This document shows, one piece after another, positions 27,229-35,082 of a DNA stretch of 64,000 nucleotides; the first letter of the stretch is position 1, and every line of letters starts with the position of its first letter. The position numbers and the translations under genes are program-made. The stretch is taken from the NCBI RefSeq assembly GCF_016901225.1, contig NZ_JAFEUL010000001.1:62001-126000 (forward strand), in the 5' to 3' direction. Under the pieces are notes generated by a model that worked only from the letters and a program-made list of their open reading frames with translations, made no database searches and was not told the DNA's origin. Source of the DNA: Actibacterium sp. 188UL27-1. Its GTDB lineage: Bacteria > Pseudomonadota > Alphaproteobacteria > Rhodobacterales > Rhodobacteraceae.

Positions 27229-28515
27229 ATGATCGATTTTTACATGGTCAATGCGACCTTGATTGATCCGGAGGCGGGCACTGAACTGCCTGGTGGCCTC
27301 CATATCCGGGAGGGTCGGATCGCCGGTGTTCTTCCGCCGTCAGCGCAAGGTCCTGGTGGTGCGCGGGTGGTTGACTGCGATGGCCACGCCCTTGCGCCGG
27401 GTATCGTCGATATCGGCGTCAAGATCGGGGAGCCGGGGGAGCGCCACAAGGAGAGCTTTCGCACGGCCGGGGCGGCGGCCGCGGCGGGCGGTGTGACCAC
27501 GATGGTGACCCGTGCCGATACGGTCCCCGTGATCGACACGCCGGAGACCCTGGAATACGTCACCCGCCGTGCCGCTGAGTCGACGCGGGTGCGCATCGCG
27601 CCCATGGCGGCCCTGACCAAGGGGCGCGAAGGCCAGGAAATGGTCGAGATCGGTTTTCTCCAAGACACGGGTGCGGTGGCGTTTTCCGACGGTGATGCCG
27701 TGACAACCGATACCAAGGTGCTGACCCGCGCCCTGAGTTATGCCCGGTCCCTCGGTGCTGTGACCATCGGCCATCCGCAGGAACCCGGCCTGTCCGCCGG
27801 TGCAACGGCGACCTCTGGCAAGTTTGCGTCCCTCAGGGGGCTGCCTGCTGTGTCGCCCATGGCGGAGCGGCTTGGACTTGAACGGGATCTGACCCTTGTC
27901 GAGATGACGGGGGCCGCCTACCACGCGGACCAGATCACCACGGCTGCTGCCTTGCCTGCGCTGGAACGGGCCAAGGGTCAGGGGTTGGATGTCACCGCGG
28001 GGACATCGGTGCATCACCTGACATTGAACGCGCTGGATGTTGGCGACTACCGCACGTTTTTCAAGGTCAAACCGCCTCTCCGAGACGAAGAGGACCGTCT
28101 GGCTGTGGTCGAGGCTTTGGCCAGTGGTCTGATCGATGTGATCAGTTCGATGCACACCCCCCAGGACGAAGAGAGCAAGCGCCTGCCTTTTGAAGAGGCC
28201 GCCTCTGGTGCCGTGGCGTTGGAGACGTTGTTGCCTGCCGCGCTGCGGCTGTTCCATGCCGGTCATCTGAGCCTGTCGCAGCTGTTTCGCGCCCTGTCCC
28301 TGAACCCGGCGCGGCGGCTGGGCGTGCCAGGCGGATCGCTGGCCGTGGGCAGCCCCGCGGACCTAGTGCTGTTTGACCCCCATGCGCCATTCATCCTGGA
28401 CCGCTTTACCTTGAACTCGAAATCCAAGAATACGCCGTTCGATGGTCAGCGGATGCAGGGCCGCGTGCTGGGCACCTGGATTGGCGGCGACCGGATTTTC
28501 CCCACGCCCGCCTGA
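27229..28515 (+). CDS. dihydroorotase-like protein lacking metal ligands (PyrC'-type)
   Basis: 428 residues of the type I dihydroorotase family. The fold is intact (APGIVDIGVKIGEPGERHKESFRTAG, GGVTTMVTRADT, VHHLTLNALDVGDYRTFFKVKPPLRDEEDR, LNPARRLGVPGGSLAVGSPADLVLFD). The HxH zinc motif normally at residues 63 and 65 reads Gly and Lys, and the catalytic Asp of the usual TDHAPH segment is Met308 (SSMHTPQ). It is therefore probably not an active dihydroorotase but a structural partner of PyrB, as described for PyrC' in Pseudomonas. A working dihydroorotase should be elsewhere in the genome. Automated annotation would call it pyrC. Confidence 0.88.
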   Translation: MIDFYMVNATLIDPEAGTELPGGLHIREGRIAGVLPPSAQGPGGARVVDCDGHALAPGIVDIGVKIGEPGERHKESFRTAGAAAAAGGVTTMVTRADTVPVIDTPETLEYVTRRAAESTRVRIAPMAALTKGREGQEMVEIGFLQDTGAVAFSDGDAVTTDTKVLTRALSYARSLGAVTIGHPQEPGLSAGATATSGKFASLRGLPAVSPMAERLGLERDLTLVEMTGAAYHADQITTAAALPALERAKGQGLDVTAGTSVHHLTLNALDVGDYRTFFKVKPPLRDEEDRLAVVEALASGLIDVISSMHTPQDEESKRLPFEEAASGAVALETLLPAALRLFHAGHLSLSQLFRALSLNPARRLGVPGGSLAVGSPADLVLFDPHAPFILDRFTLNSKSKNTPFDGQRMQGRVLGTWIGGDRIFPTPA

Positions 28516-28542
28516 CCCCCTGATCCCAAGAGAGGACCTGGA

Positions 28543-29151
28543 ATGCCGCTGATCGAGACTGCCCCCCTGATCCTCGCCCTGGCCGCGGTGATCGGATATC
28601 TGACCGGTTCGATCCCATTTGGCGTGCTGTTGGCGCGGCTGTTCGGGCTGGGGGACCTGCGGGACGTGGGGTCAGGTAATATCGGGGCGACCAATGTCTT
28701 GCGGACGGGCAATAAGTTGGCCGCCTTCCTGACGCTGGTGTTTGATGCGGCGAAGGGTGGGGTCATGGTGCTGATCATCCGGGCCGTTGTGGCGGAAGAT
28801 GCGGCGCAGCTTGCGGGTCTGTGTGCGTTTCTGGGGCACCTTTATCCGATTTACCTGGGCTTTAAGGGTGGCAAGGGTATCGCCACCGGCGCTGGCACCC
28901 TTTTGGCCGTGTCCTGGCCCGTTGGCCTTGCCTGTTGTCTGACCTGGCTGGTCGTGGCGGCGGCGGGGCGGATGTCTTCACTGGCCTCGCTGGCCGCTGC
29001 CGCATCTGCAATTCTGTGGGCGATCTTGCTGAACCAGTCGCATGTGGCCGTTCTGGCGGGCGTGATGGTGGTGCTGGTCTTTGTCGCGCACCGGGAAAAC
29101 ATCGCGCGGCTCAAGGCGGGAACAGAGCCAAAGATCGGTCAAAAACCCTGA
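28543..29151 (+). CDS. plsY: glycerol-3-phosphate acyltransferase PlsY
   Basis: 202 residues, five predicted membrane helices. The three cytoplasmic active-site motifs are present: GSIPFGVLLARLFG, DVGSGNIGATNVLRTGNK and FKGGKGIATGAGTLL. It transfers acyl groups from acyl phosphate to glycerol-3-phosphate, the first step of phospholipid synthesis in the inner membrane. It starts 27 bases after the dihydroorotase-like gene and is probably cotranscribed with it. Confidence 0.95.
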   Translation: MPLIETAPLILALAAVIGYLTGSIPFGVLLARLFGLGDLRDVGSGNIGATNVLRTGNKLAAFLTLVFDAAKGGVMVLIIRAVVAEDAAQLAGLCAFLGHLYPIYLGFKGGKGIATGAGTLLAVSWPVGLACCLTWLVVAAAGRMSSLASLAAAASAILWAILLNQSHVAVLAGVMVVLVFVAHRENIARLKAGTEPKIGQKP

Positions 29152-29164
29152 GCGCCAATCGTTC

Positions 29165-29192
29165 TTGACGAAACTGTTTATTCTGTTATTTC
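29165..29192 (+). promoter_or_regulatory. promoter candidate for the GbsR-type regulator
   Basis: TTGACG (29165-29170) and TATTTC (29187-29192) with a 16-base spacer stand about 30 bases before the regulator start. The -10 runs straight into the palindrome at 29189-29206. Confidence 0.4.
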
Positions 29193-29206
29193 TGTCTTAA
29201 CAGAAA
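29189..29206. promoter_or_regulatory. palindromic operator candidate of the GbsR-type regulator
   Basis: TTTCTGT, spacer CTTA, then ACAGAAA is a perfect 7-bp dyad. A further half-site TTCTGT lies at 29181-29186. The dyad overlaps the -10 box and ends 17 bases before the regulator start codon, the usual place for MarR/GbsR autorepression. Confidence 0.5.
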
Positions 29207-29222
29207 CTGCAGGAACTGACCC

Positions 29223-29750
29223 GTGAAACTGACACAAGCCATGCAGGACTTTATCCTTCACTGGGGGGATATGGGCGCGAAATGGGGCACCAACCGTTCG
29301 GTCGCGCAGGTCCACGCGTTGCTGCATATTTCCCCTGATCCACTGACGGCGGAGGAGATCAGCGAGACGCTTGGCCTGGCCCGGTCGAATGTGTCGACCG
29401 CGGTGAAAGAGTTGCAGGGGTGGAAACTGGTCAAGGTCAGCCGTCAGTTGGGGGACCGTCGGGATCACTTCACGTCGGTCCGGGACATGTTCGACCTGGT
29501 CAATGTGGTCATCGAAGGACGGCGGGAGCGGGAATTTGCCCCGACGCTGGAGGCCATGCAGGACCTGATGAAAGCCACCGAAGGCGACAACACCCCCAAG
29601 GCGGTACGGCAGCGCATGGTCGAGACGCTGGAGACGATGGAGATGTTCGATAGCTGGTACCGCGACGTCGCCAAACTGCCCCGCCGGGTGCAGATGGGCG
29701 CGCTGAAGTTGGGATCGCGGATTGCGCGGTTCCTGCCCGGCAGCGACTGA
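29223..29750 (+). CDS. GbsR/MarR-type transcriptional regulator
   Basis: 175 residues with a winged helix-turn-helix (SVAQVHALLHI, LTAEEISETLGLARSNVSTAVKELQGWKLVKVSRQLGDRRDHFT, about residues 28-85) and a helical C-terminal dimerisation region. The FILHWGDMGAKWGTNRSVAQVHALL opening is typical of the GbsR branch of MarR-like regulators, some of which respond to osmotic solutes. It has its own promoter and palindrome and precedes a row of unknown membrane protein genes that it may control. Confidence 0.9.
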   Translation: MKLTQAMQDFILHWGDMGAKWGTNRSVAQVHALLHISPDPLTAEEISETLGLARSNVSTAVKELQGWKLVKVSRQLGDRRDHFTSVRDMFDLVNVVIEGRREREFAPTLEAMQDLMKATEGDNTPKAVRQRMVETLETMEMFDSWYRDVAKLPRRVQMGALKLGSRIARFLPGSD

Positions 29751-29770
29751 CCTTTTTTATTTGCCCAAAA

Positions 29771-29790
29771 ATTTCAGGAGATACTGAAAT
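29771..29790 (+). promoter_or_regulatory. hairpin enclosing the Shine-Dalgarno of the first membrane paralog
   Basis: ATTTCAG (29771-29777) and CTGAAAT (29784-29790) are a perfect 7-bp inverted repeat with a 6-base loop. The AGGAG ribosome site (29776-29780) and the first two bases of the ATG at 29789 fall inside it, so folding would hide the start. Confidence 0.4.
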
Positions 29791-30265
29791 GACTGCCAAG
29801 ACAAAAAGATCTGAACGAACCAGGAAAGCTGACTTTAACATGACAGCTTTCCTTGGCGCCCTGTTTGGCGCGCCGTTCTTGGGAGCGGTTGTGAGCGTGC
29901 CGTTCGCAGCGCTTTTGACCGGCTCGATCCCCGTCGGGTTTATCATCGCACTTTATTCTGTGCTGGGCGGTGGGCCACTCTACCTGTTGTTTGGCATACC
30001 GGTCCTGATCTATGCGTTAGATCGCAACTGGAGCAATCCGGTCGTGCTTGCAGCGCTCGCCCTGGCGACCAACCTGACTATGGCGGCTGTTTATCTCCTG
30101 GTTGCATGGCTCTTCGGCTTTGATACCGACACCAGTTGGTCCATTGCGCTTGTGATCGGCGGTTATGGATGCCTGTTTGCCCCGCTCTGGGGGGCGATGT
30201 TCGGCCTGATCTACACCCAAATCCGGTTTGGCTTCGGCCTGGGGCAAGGGAGGATTGCGTCATGA
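29789..30265 (+). CDS. four-helix membrane protein, paralog 1 of 3
   Basis: 158 residues, predicted four membrane helices after a basic N terminus (TAKTKRSERTRKADF). Two motifs recur in the neighbours: GGGPLYLLFGIPVLIYAL near residue 60 and GCLFAPLWGAMFGLIYTQI near residue 128. I know no assigned function. Its stop overlaps the start of paralog 2 by 4 bases (ATGA), so the two are translationally coupled and may form a hetero-oligomer. Confidence 0.75.
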   Translation: MTAKTKRSERTRKADFNMTAFLGALFGAPFLGAVVSVPFAALLTGSIPVGFIIALYSVLGGGPLYLLFGIPVLIYALDRNWSNPVVLAALALATNLTMAAVYLLVAWLFGFDTDTSWSIALVIGGYGCLFAPLWGAMFGLIYTQIRFGFGLGQGRIAS

Positions 30266-30699
30266 CAACGTTCGCTTTGTCGCCAGCCCAAGCCGCCCCC
30301 GACGCGCGAGATATCATCGATCCGGTGGCCTTCACACTGGCGCTCATTGGGGCACCCTGCCTGGTGACCCTGCTGACCTTTTGGGCCGTGATCCCGATCT
30401 TTGCCTTGGGCATGGGGGCGCCGCTTTACCTGCTGTTCGGCACGCCGGTGATGTGGCGCGCCTTGCGGCGGGGGCATAGGCGCAAGGCTTATTTTGCCTG
30501 GCTTGGTTTCAAAACGAATGCCGTGGCCAGCATTGTTGCCTTTCCGATCCTCGCCCTGTTTGAAGGCCAGCCGGACATCGCCGATGCATTGGGGATCTGC
30601 ATCCTCTTTCTGGCCTTCGGTTCGATCTTTGCACCGCTTTGGGGGGCTGTCTTTGCCTGGCTCTATGCGGGGCCGAAGCCGTCAATTTACACACAATGA
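30262..30699 (+). CDS. four-helix membrane protein, paralog 2 of 3
   Basis: 145 residues from an ATG overlapping the previous stop. It repeats the family motifs as GMGAPLYLLFGTPVMWRALRRG (near residue 50) and FGSIFAPLWGAVFAWLYAGP (near residue 120), with Gly-Ala-Pro helices between. The helices and motifs match paralogs 1 and 3 in order and spacing, showing tandem duplication and divergence. Function is unknown. Confidence 0.75.
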   Translation: MTTFALSPAQAAPDARDIIDPVAFTLALIGAPCLVTLLTFWAVIPIFALGMGAPLYLLFGTPVMWRALRRGHRRKAYFAWLGFKTNAVASIVAFPILALFEGQPDIADALGICILFLAFGSIFAPLWGAVFAWLYAGPKPSIYTQ

Positions 30700-30712
30700 A
30701 GGGAATGGAAGA

Positions 30713-31108
30713 ATGATCTATCTGTACGGACTGTACTTTCTGCTCAGCTTCAGTGCCTTGATCGCGCTGACGATTATGATCCTGAAGATCGGCGTGATGC
30801 TGGGGGCGTGCCCCATCAATGGCCCGTCCGCCCGGTCGGCGGCGATCACGATTGCCACCGGATTTCTGGCTATCGGGGCGGGCGGGGTCTGCCTATTGGC
30901 GGCGCTTATTGCAGTGATCCCCCAGGAGGATCCGGTGGCCTTGCTGATCGCATTAGGACTGGCAAGCCTCGCGCTGGGGCTGGGATTCACCCAGGCCGTG
31001 GCGACGATGCGCGACGTGATCGCCCAGATCACCAAGGCAATGGATAAGGCGGCGGTGCGATCCGCCGCACGCGCCAGTCTTGAACATGAAGCTGACCCCG
31101 CAGTTTGA
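30713..31108 (+). CDS. small membrane protein with C-terminal amphipathic helix, hypothetical
   Basis: 131 residues from ATG 30713, thirteen bases after paralog 2. Three hydrophobic stretches (LYGLYFLLSFSALIALTIMILKIGVML, AAITIATGFLAIGAGGVCLLAALIAVI, ALLIALGLASLALGLGFTQAV) are followed by MRDVIAQITKAMDKAAVRSAARASLEHEAD. It lacks the two motifs of the flanking paralogs, so it is a different protein in the same operon. No family recognised. Confidence 0.7.
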   Translation: MIYLYGLYFLLSFSALIALTIMILKIGVMLGACPINGPSARSAAITIATGFLAIGAGGVCLLAALIAVIPQEDPVALLIALGLASLALGLGFTQAVATMRDVIAQITKAMDKAAVRSAARASLEHEADPAV

Positions 31109-31117
31109 AACGCCTTC

Positions 31118-31152
31118 GCGGCCCGACGAGGGATCCGTTTTTGTCGGGCCGC
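31118..31152 (+). terminator. stem-loop after the first part of the membrane protein cluster
   Basis: GCGGCCCGAC (31118-31127) and GTCGGGCCGC (31143-31152) form a perfect 10-bp stem with a 15-base loop, 9 bases after the stop. The loop carries TTTTT but no T-run follows the stem, so it may only weaken transcription or stabilise the 3' end. Confidence 0.5.
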
Positions 31153-31184
31153 TTCATCCCCATTGCTCATAATAAGGCATCGTC

Positions 31185-31706
31185 ATGTCGGGAGAGTTGC
31201 CCAACAGCAAAGCTCAAGAGAAGACAGAGGCCTATCCGATGGCGTTTCTATGCGCTTTTGTGATTGTCCCATTGGTCATTCCGGTCCTAGCGTCTGGATG
31301 GCAACGTTTTATGTATTCGGGACGTTTGGGTATCATGCAGGAAAGCGTGCCAGACGCCCTGCAAGTAGGCCATTATTTCATTTTTATGGCATCCCAAACG
31401 GCCATATCTGCTGGCGGGCCGATTTACCTGATTGTTGGTGCCCCGGTTTTTTGGATGGTCCTGCGGGGTGGAAAACGGTCACCGGCACAAATGGCTGGTT
31501 TCGCCTTTGTCGCCAATCTGGTCGCTACACCCGTCTGCGTCGCTGTTTTGGGTGTGTTGGTCTATGAAACAGGACCGACCCTCCACAATATTGTCCTTAT
31601 GACGGGGTTTGGCGCCGTGTTCGCCCCGCTTTGGGCTGCGTTGTTTTCTGCCCTCTATCAGCTGCTCACCTGGGAGCGGTGGTTGATGCTCGCCAGGATT
31701 CAGTAA
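31185..31706 (+). CDS. four-helix membrane protein, paralog 3 of 3
   Basis: 173 residues. The shared motifs appear as SAGGPIYLIVGAPVFWMVLRGG (near residue 80) and FGAVFAPLWAALFSALYQLL (near residue 145). The first half is longer than in the other two copies and the codon use looks more AT-rich, suggesting a different age or origin of this copy. It lies after the stem-loop at 31118-31152 and overlaps the convergent gshA stop by 7 bases. Function unknown. Confidence 0.75.
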   Translation: MSGELPNSKAQEKTEAYPMAFLCAFVIVPLVIPVLASGWQRFMYSGRLGIMQESVPDALQVGHYFIFMASQTAISAGGPIYLIVGAPVFWMVLRGGKRSPAQMAGFAFVANLVATPVCVAVLGVLVYETGPTLHNIVLMTGFGAVFAPLWAALFSALYQLLTWERWLMLARIQ

Positions 31707-33070
31707 CTGTATTCGGCGTAGATCCGTTTGAGATCACCGTTCCAGTCGCCGTCGTAATGGGCGAGGAGTTCGTCCGCTGGGGTTTGGCCGGTTTCGATTG
31801 TTTCGGTGAGGGCGTTGAGGAAATGGGTCTCATCCGGGATCAGGCCGCCAGCGCCGGGGCGGGCGCGGGCCTGCAGACCCGCTTGGGCAATCGCCACGGT
31901 TTCCCGAGCGAGGTCATGCAGGTTTAGCCCGTTGGCCTCCCCCTGCAGACCATCGACCGACGCGGCGACGCGCAAGGCGTCGCGAGTTTCGGCATCCCAG
32001 CCTTTGGCGAGGTCCCATGCGGCATCGAGCGCGCCCTGATCATAGGTCAGGCCGACCCAAAAGGCGGGCAAGGCACAAAGACGCCGCCAGGGGCCGCCAT
32101 CCGCGCCGCGCATTTCGATGAATTTCTTCACACGTGCCTCGGGGAAGAGGGTGGTCAGATGGTCGGCCCAGTCGCTGAGCATCGGCTTTTCACCGGGCAG
32201 GGCGGGCAATTGCCCTTTCAGAAAGTCGCGGAAAGACTGGCCGAGCGCGTCGATATACTCCCCATCGCGGTAGACAAAGTACATGGGCACATCGAGGGCG
32301 TATTCGGCCCAACGTTCAAACCCGAAGCCGTCATCGAACACAAAGGGGACCATGCCGGTACGGGCGTCGTCCAGACTGCGCCAGATCCGGCTGCGCCAGC
32401 TTTTGTGGCCGTTGACCTTGCCTTCGAAGAACGGAGAGTTGGCAAAAAGGGCGGTGGCGATGGGCTGCAATGCGATGGCGACGCGCATCTTTTGGACCAT
32501 GTCAGCCTCGGAACTGAAGTCGAGGTTGACCTGCACGGTGCAGGTCCGGCGCATCATCTGGGTGCCGTGGGTGCCGACGCGCTCCATATAGTCGTTCATC
32601 AGCTGGTAGCGGCCCTTGGGCATCAGATCCATCTGCTCATGGGTCCATTCCGGCGCGGCACCCAGGCCGATGAAGCGGACGCCGATCTTGTCAGCCACGG
32701 CCTTGACCTCGGCCAGGTGGGTGTTCACCTCGTCACAGGTTTCGTGGATCGTCTCTAGGGGCGCGCCGGACAGTTCAAGCGCGCCGCCGGGTTCCAGGCT
32801 GACATTGGCGGGGCCTTTGGTCAGGCCGATGATGTGGCCGCCTTCATGCACGGGATCCCAGCCGAATGCGTCGCGCAGACCCTCCAGCACGGCGCGGACC
32901 GAGCGTTCGCCGTCATAGGGCAGGGGTTTGAGCGTATCCTGGCAGTAGCCGAACTTTTCATGTTCGGTCCCGATGCGCCAATCGTCCTTGGGTTTGCATC
33001 CGCTGGCCATATACTCGGCAAGCTGGCTGTGATGCTCGATCGGGCCTCCGCCGGATTGAGGAATGGACAT
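31700..33070 (-). CDS. gshA: glutamate-cysteine ligase
   Basis: 456 residues, the length of the proteobacterial/plant-type (class 3) glutamate-cysteine ligase. Matching segments are WRIGTEHEKFGY near residue 30, NVSLEPGGALELSGAPLETIHETC, MRRTCTVQVNLDFSSEADMVQKMRVA, and FIEMRGADGGPWRRLCALPAFWVGL. It joins glutamate and cysteine, the first step of glutathione synthesis in the cytoplasm. It is transcribed leftwards after a small membrane protein gene that ends 85 bases upstream. Confidence 0.95.
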   Translation of the reverse strand: MSIPQSGGGPIEHHSQLAEYMASGCKPKDDWRIGTEHEKFGYCQDTLKPLPYDGERSVRAVLEGLRDAFGWDPVHEGGHIIGLTKGPANVSLEPGGALELSGAPLETIHETCDEVNTHLAEVKAVADKIGVRFIGLGAAPEWTHEQMDLMPKGRYQLMNDYMERVGTHGTQMMRRTCTVQVNLDFSSEADMVQKMRVAIALQPIATALFANSPFFEGKVNGHKSWRSRIWRSLDDARTGMVPFVFDDGFGFERWAEYALDVPMYFVYRDGEYIDALGQSFRDFLKGQLPALPGEKPMLSDWADHLTTLFPEARVKKFIEMRGADGGPWRRLCALPAFWVGLTYDQGALDAAWDLAKGWDAETRDALRVAASVDGLQGEANGLNLHDLARETVAIAQAGLQARARPGAGGLIPDETHFLNALTETIETGQTPADELLAHYDGDWNGDLKRIYAEYSY

Positions 33071-33155
33071 CGCGCTGGCTCCGGTCGGTTTGGGTCAAGC
33101 GCAAGAGGTGGTCCCAATCGGAGGGACTGTCAATGCATGTCCTCTGTGCGCTGGA

Positions 33156-33656
33156 TCACAGATCTTTGCTCCAGACCGGGGTCTGTGCATTGGCTTCATC
33201 GGAGCGGGCGCGCAGGGCCGTGCGGGCAGAGAAGCCGGGCAAGGCCGACAGGGCGTCAAACAGAGCCTCCGCCCCCTCGGCCGCCAGCGGTACGGTCAAA
33301 ACGCTGCCATCACCGGAATGCAGGACCCAACCGGGTTGTGCCGTGTCGTGGTTGATCAGGATGCGGGTCAACAGGTCAAGCTCTGCCACCCCGCCGCCAT
33401 AGGGACCCAGATAGGTGATGCGGCCTTCATCGATTTCGACCAGGCCGGGGGCGGAACCATCTGCCGCAAACCGCATCCGCCGGAGGGCCACCCAGACCCC
33501 CGCGCCACCGCCGATCATCAGCAAGATCCCAAGGACGCCAAACACATAACCGCCCTGGGAATAGAGGAGCAGGCCGAACCCGGCCGCCCCGGTTGCGATG
33601 ATCACCTCGCGCCAGCGGACCAGCCCGTCGCGCAGTTCGGGACGGATGAAGCTCAT
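33156..33656 (-). CDS. hypothetical membrane protein with two helices
   Basis: 166 residues. Two helices (VIIATGAAGFGLLLYSQGGYVFGVLGILLMIGGGAGVWVAL, about residues 18-58) are followed by a beta-rich cytoplasmic part (VEIDEGRITYLGPYGGGVAELDLLTRILI and VLTVPLAAEGAEALFDALSALPG), like small PH-like membrane proteins. It starts with ATGA overlap on the upstream gene, forming an rsmE-unknown-unknown row. No assigned function. Confidence 0.75.
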   Translation of the reverse strand: MSFIRPELRDGLVRWREVIIATGAAGFGLLLYSQGGYVFGVLGILLMIGGGAGVWVALRRMRFAADGSAPGLVEIDEGRITYLGPYGGGVAELDLLTRILINHDTAQPGWVLHSGDGSVLTVPLAAEGAEALFDALSALPGFSARTALRARSDEANAQTPVWSKDL

Positions 33657-34357
33657 GGGGTTTTGGGGTCCAACGGGTGCCAGGCATCGGGGGTGGGGGC
33701 GTGATCGGCATAGGGCGCGCGGATCGGTTCAAAGGTCATGTCCGTGAGGTCGCGGATCAAGATGTGTTCCAGTTCGGTCACGCGGAACAGCTTTCCACCC
33801 TTGGTGATGTAGGGAGGGATCTGTTGCGGCGGTTGCACGCCGTTCAGGATCTGGGCGCGCAGGTCCAGCGACATCTCCATCGGTTCCCCGTTCGGGTAGC
33901 GCAATCCGCTGGTGCATCCTTTGCCGGGGTCGCCTTGAATGACCCGGCGCAGGCCGGTTGCGGCGCCAAGGCTGTCTTGCACCGGGTCCAAGGCCGGGTT
34001 CAACAGGACATGACCGGCATCCAGAAAACGCCCGCCCCCCATCCAGGGGTTGCGATGCCAATAAAGCGACAGGGCGGTGAAGTAGGGCGGGCGGCTGATC
34101 GCCGTGAAATGCTGCCCATCCTGTACAGACCGCCGCCAATCCCGCCCGATGAACAAAAAATGCAACCCGTCCGGGGAGAGGGCGCATCGGCCAAGGTCGA
34201 AATCCTGGCGCAGCCATTGCCCGTCTTCGAATGTGTCAGTGCCCGTGTTCCACAGGATCATGCGGGTGTCCTTGCGGGGCCCCCGCCGCAGGATCACGGC
34301 GCGGTCGGTATCGTGCGCGAAGTAGAGCGTCAGGTGGGTTTGGTGGGATGTGATCAC
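33653..34357 (-). CDS. hypothetical protein, beta-rich, coupled to rsmE
   Basis: 234 residues from a GTG that overlaps the rsmE stop (GTGA). The N terminus has beta-like repeats (LTLYFAHDTDRAVILRRG, TRMILWNTGTDTFEDGQWLR, CALSPDGLHFLFIGRDWRR), which suggest a propeller-like fold. No signal peptide is apparent from this start. I do not recognise a family. The long in-frame extension further upstream is antisense-shadow sequence over rsmE and was not used. Confidence 0.7.
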   Translation of the reverse strand: MITSHQTHLTLYFAHDTDRAVILRRGPRKDTRMILWNTGTDTFEDGQWLRQDFDLGRCALSPDGLHFLFIGRDWRRSVQDGQHFTAISRPPYFTALSLYWHRNPWMGGGRFLDAGHVLLNPALDPVQDSLGAATGLRRVIQGDPGKGCTSGLRYPNGEPMEMSLDLRAQILNGVQPPQQIPPYITKGGKLFRVTELEHILIRDLTDMTFEPIRAPYADHAPTPDAWHPLDPKTP

Positions 34358-35061
34358 CAGTCCCCCAACAGCGTTTGCCAGAGTGTCAGGGCGGCGACCG
34401 CGGCTGTGTCGGCACGCAAGATGCGGGGGCCGAGGGAGACGGGAACGCTTTGCGGCATGGCCTTCAGGCGGGTGCGTTCGGCATCGGAAAATCCCCCTTC
34501 CGGCCCGATCACAATGGCCCAGGGGCCGGGATCGCCGTTCAACACAAGGCCGCTGCCCACTTCGGCCTCGTCGCAGAACATCAACCGTCGGTCGGGGGGC
34601 CAGTTGCGCAGGATATCGGCCAGCTTGGTCAATGCGTCGACTTCCGGCACAAAGGTGCCGCCGCATTGCTCTGCCGCCTCAATGGCGTGGGTTTGCAGGC
34701 GATCCTGCCTGATACGTTCCGAATTGGTGTATTCGGTCTGAACGGGCAGGATGCGGGCCGCGCCCATCTCTGCCGCCTTTTCTACGATGAAATCGGTGCG
34801 TGCCTTTTTGATCGGCGCAAAGAGCAGCCACAGGTCGGGCGGCATTTGCAAGGGACGGGTCTGTTCGACGCAGATCAACAAGCCGTCGCGTTTGCCCGCT
34901 TCTGCCACCTGCGCGCGCCATTCGCCAGTGCGCCCGTCAAACACCAAAAGCTCTGCCCCGGCCCCCAAACGCATGACCCCAAAGAGGTAATGCGCCTGGT
35001 CCCGCGACAGCGCGACACGCTCGCCAGACGCAAGCGGTTGGTTTAAAAAGAGGCGGATCAT
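34354..35061 (-). CDS. rsmE: 16S rRNA (uracil-1498 N3)-methyltransferase
   Basis: 235 residues from MIRLFLNQ; in-frame ATGs 2 and 6 codons earlier are possible but lie very close to the ubiA start. The N-terminal PUA-like part (RVALSRDQAHYLFGVMRLGAGAELLVFDG) precedes the SPOUT domain with KKARTDFIVEKAAEMGAARILPVQTEYTN, AIEAAEQCGGTFVPEV, IVIGPEGGFSDAE and LGPRILRADTAAVAAL. It methylates U1498 of 16S rRNA. It diverges from ubiA with only 21 bases between start codons. Confidence 0.94.
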   Translation of the reverse strand: MIRLFLNQPLASGERVALSRDQAHYLFGVMRLGAGAELLVFDGRTGEWRAQVAEAGKRDGLLICVEQTRPLQMPPDLWLLFAPIKKARTDFIVEKAAEMGAARILPVQTEYTNSERIRQDRLQTHAIEAAEQCGGTFVPEVDALTKLADILRNWPPDRRLMFCDEAEVGSGLVLNGDPGPWAIVIGPEGGFSDAERTRLKAMPQSVPVSLGPRILRADTAAVAALTLWQTLLGDW

Positions 35062-35082
35062 AGCCATGACAAGGGGCAACCT

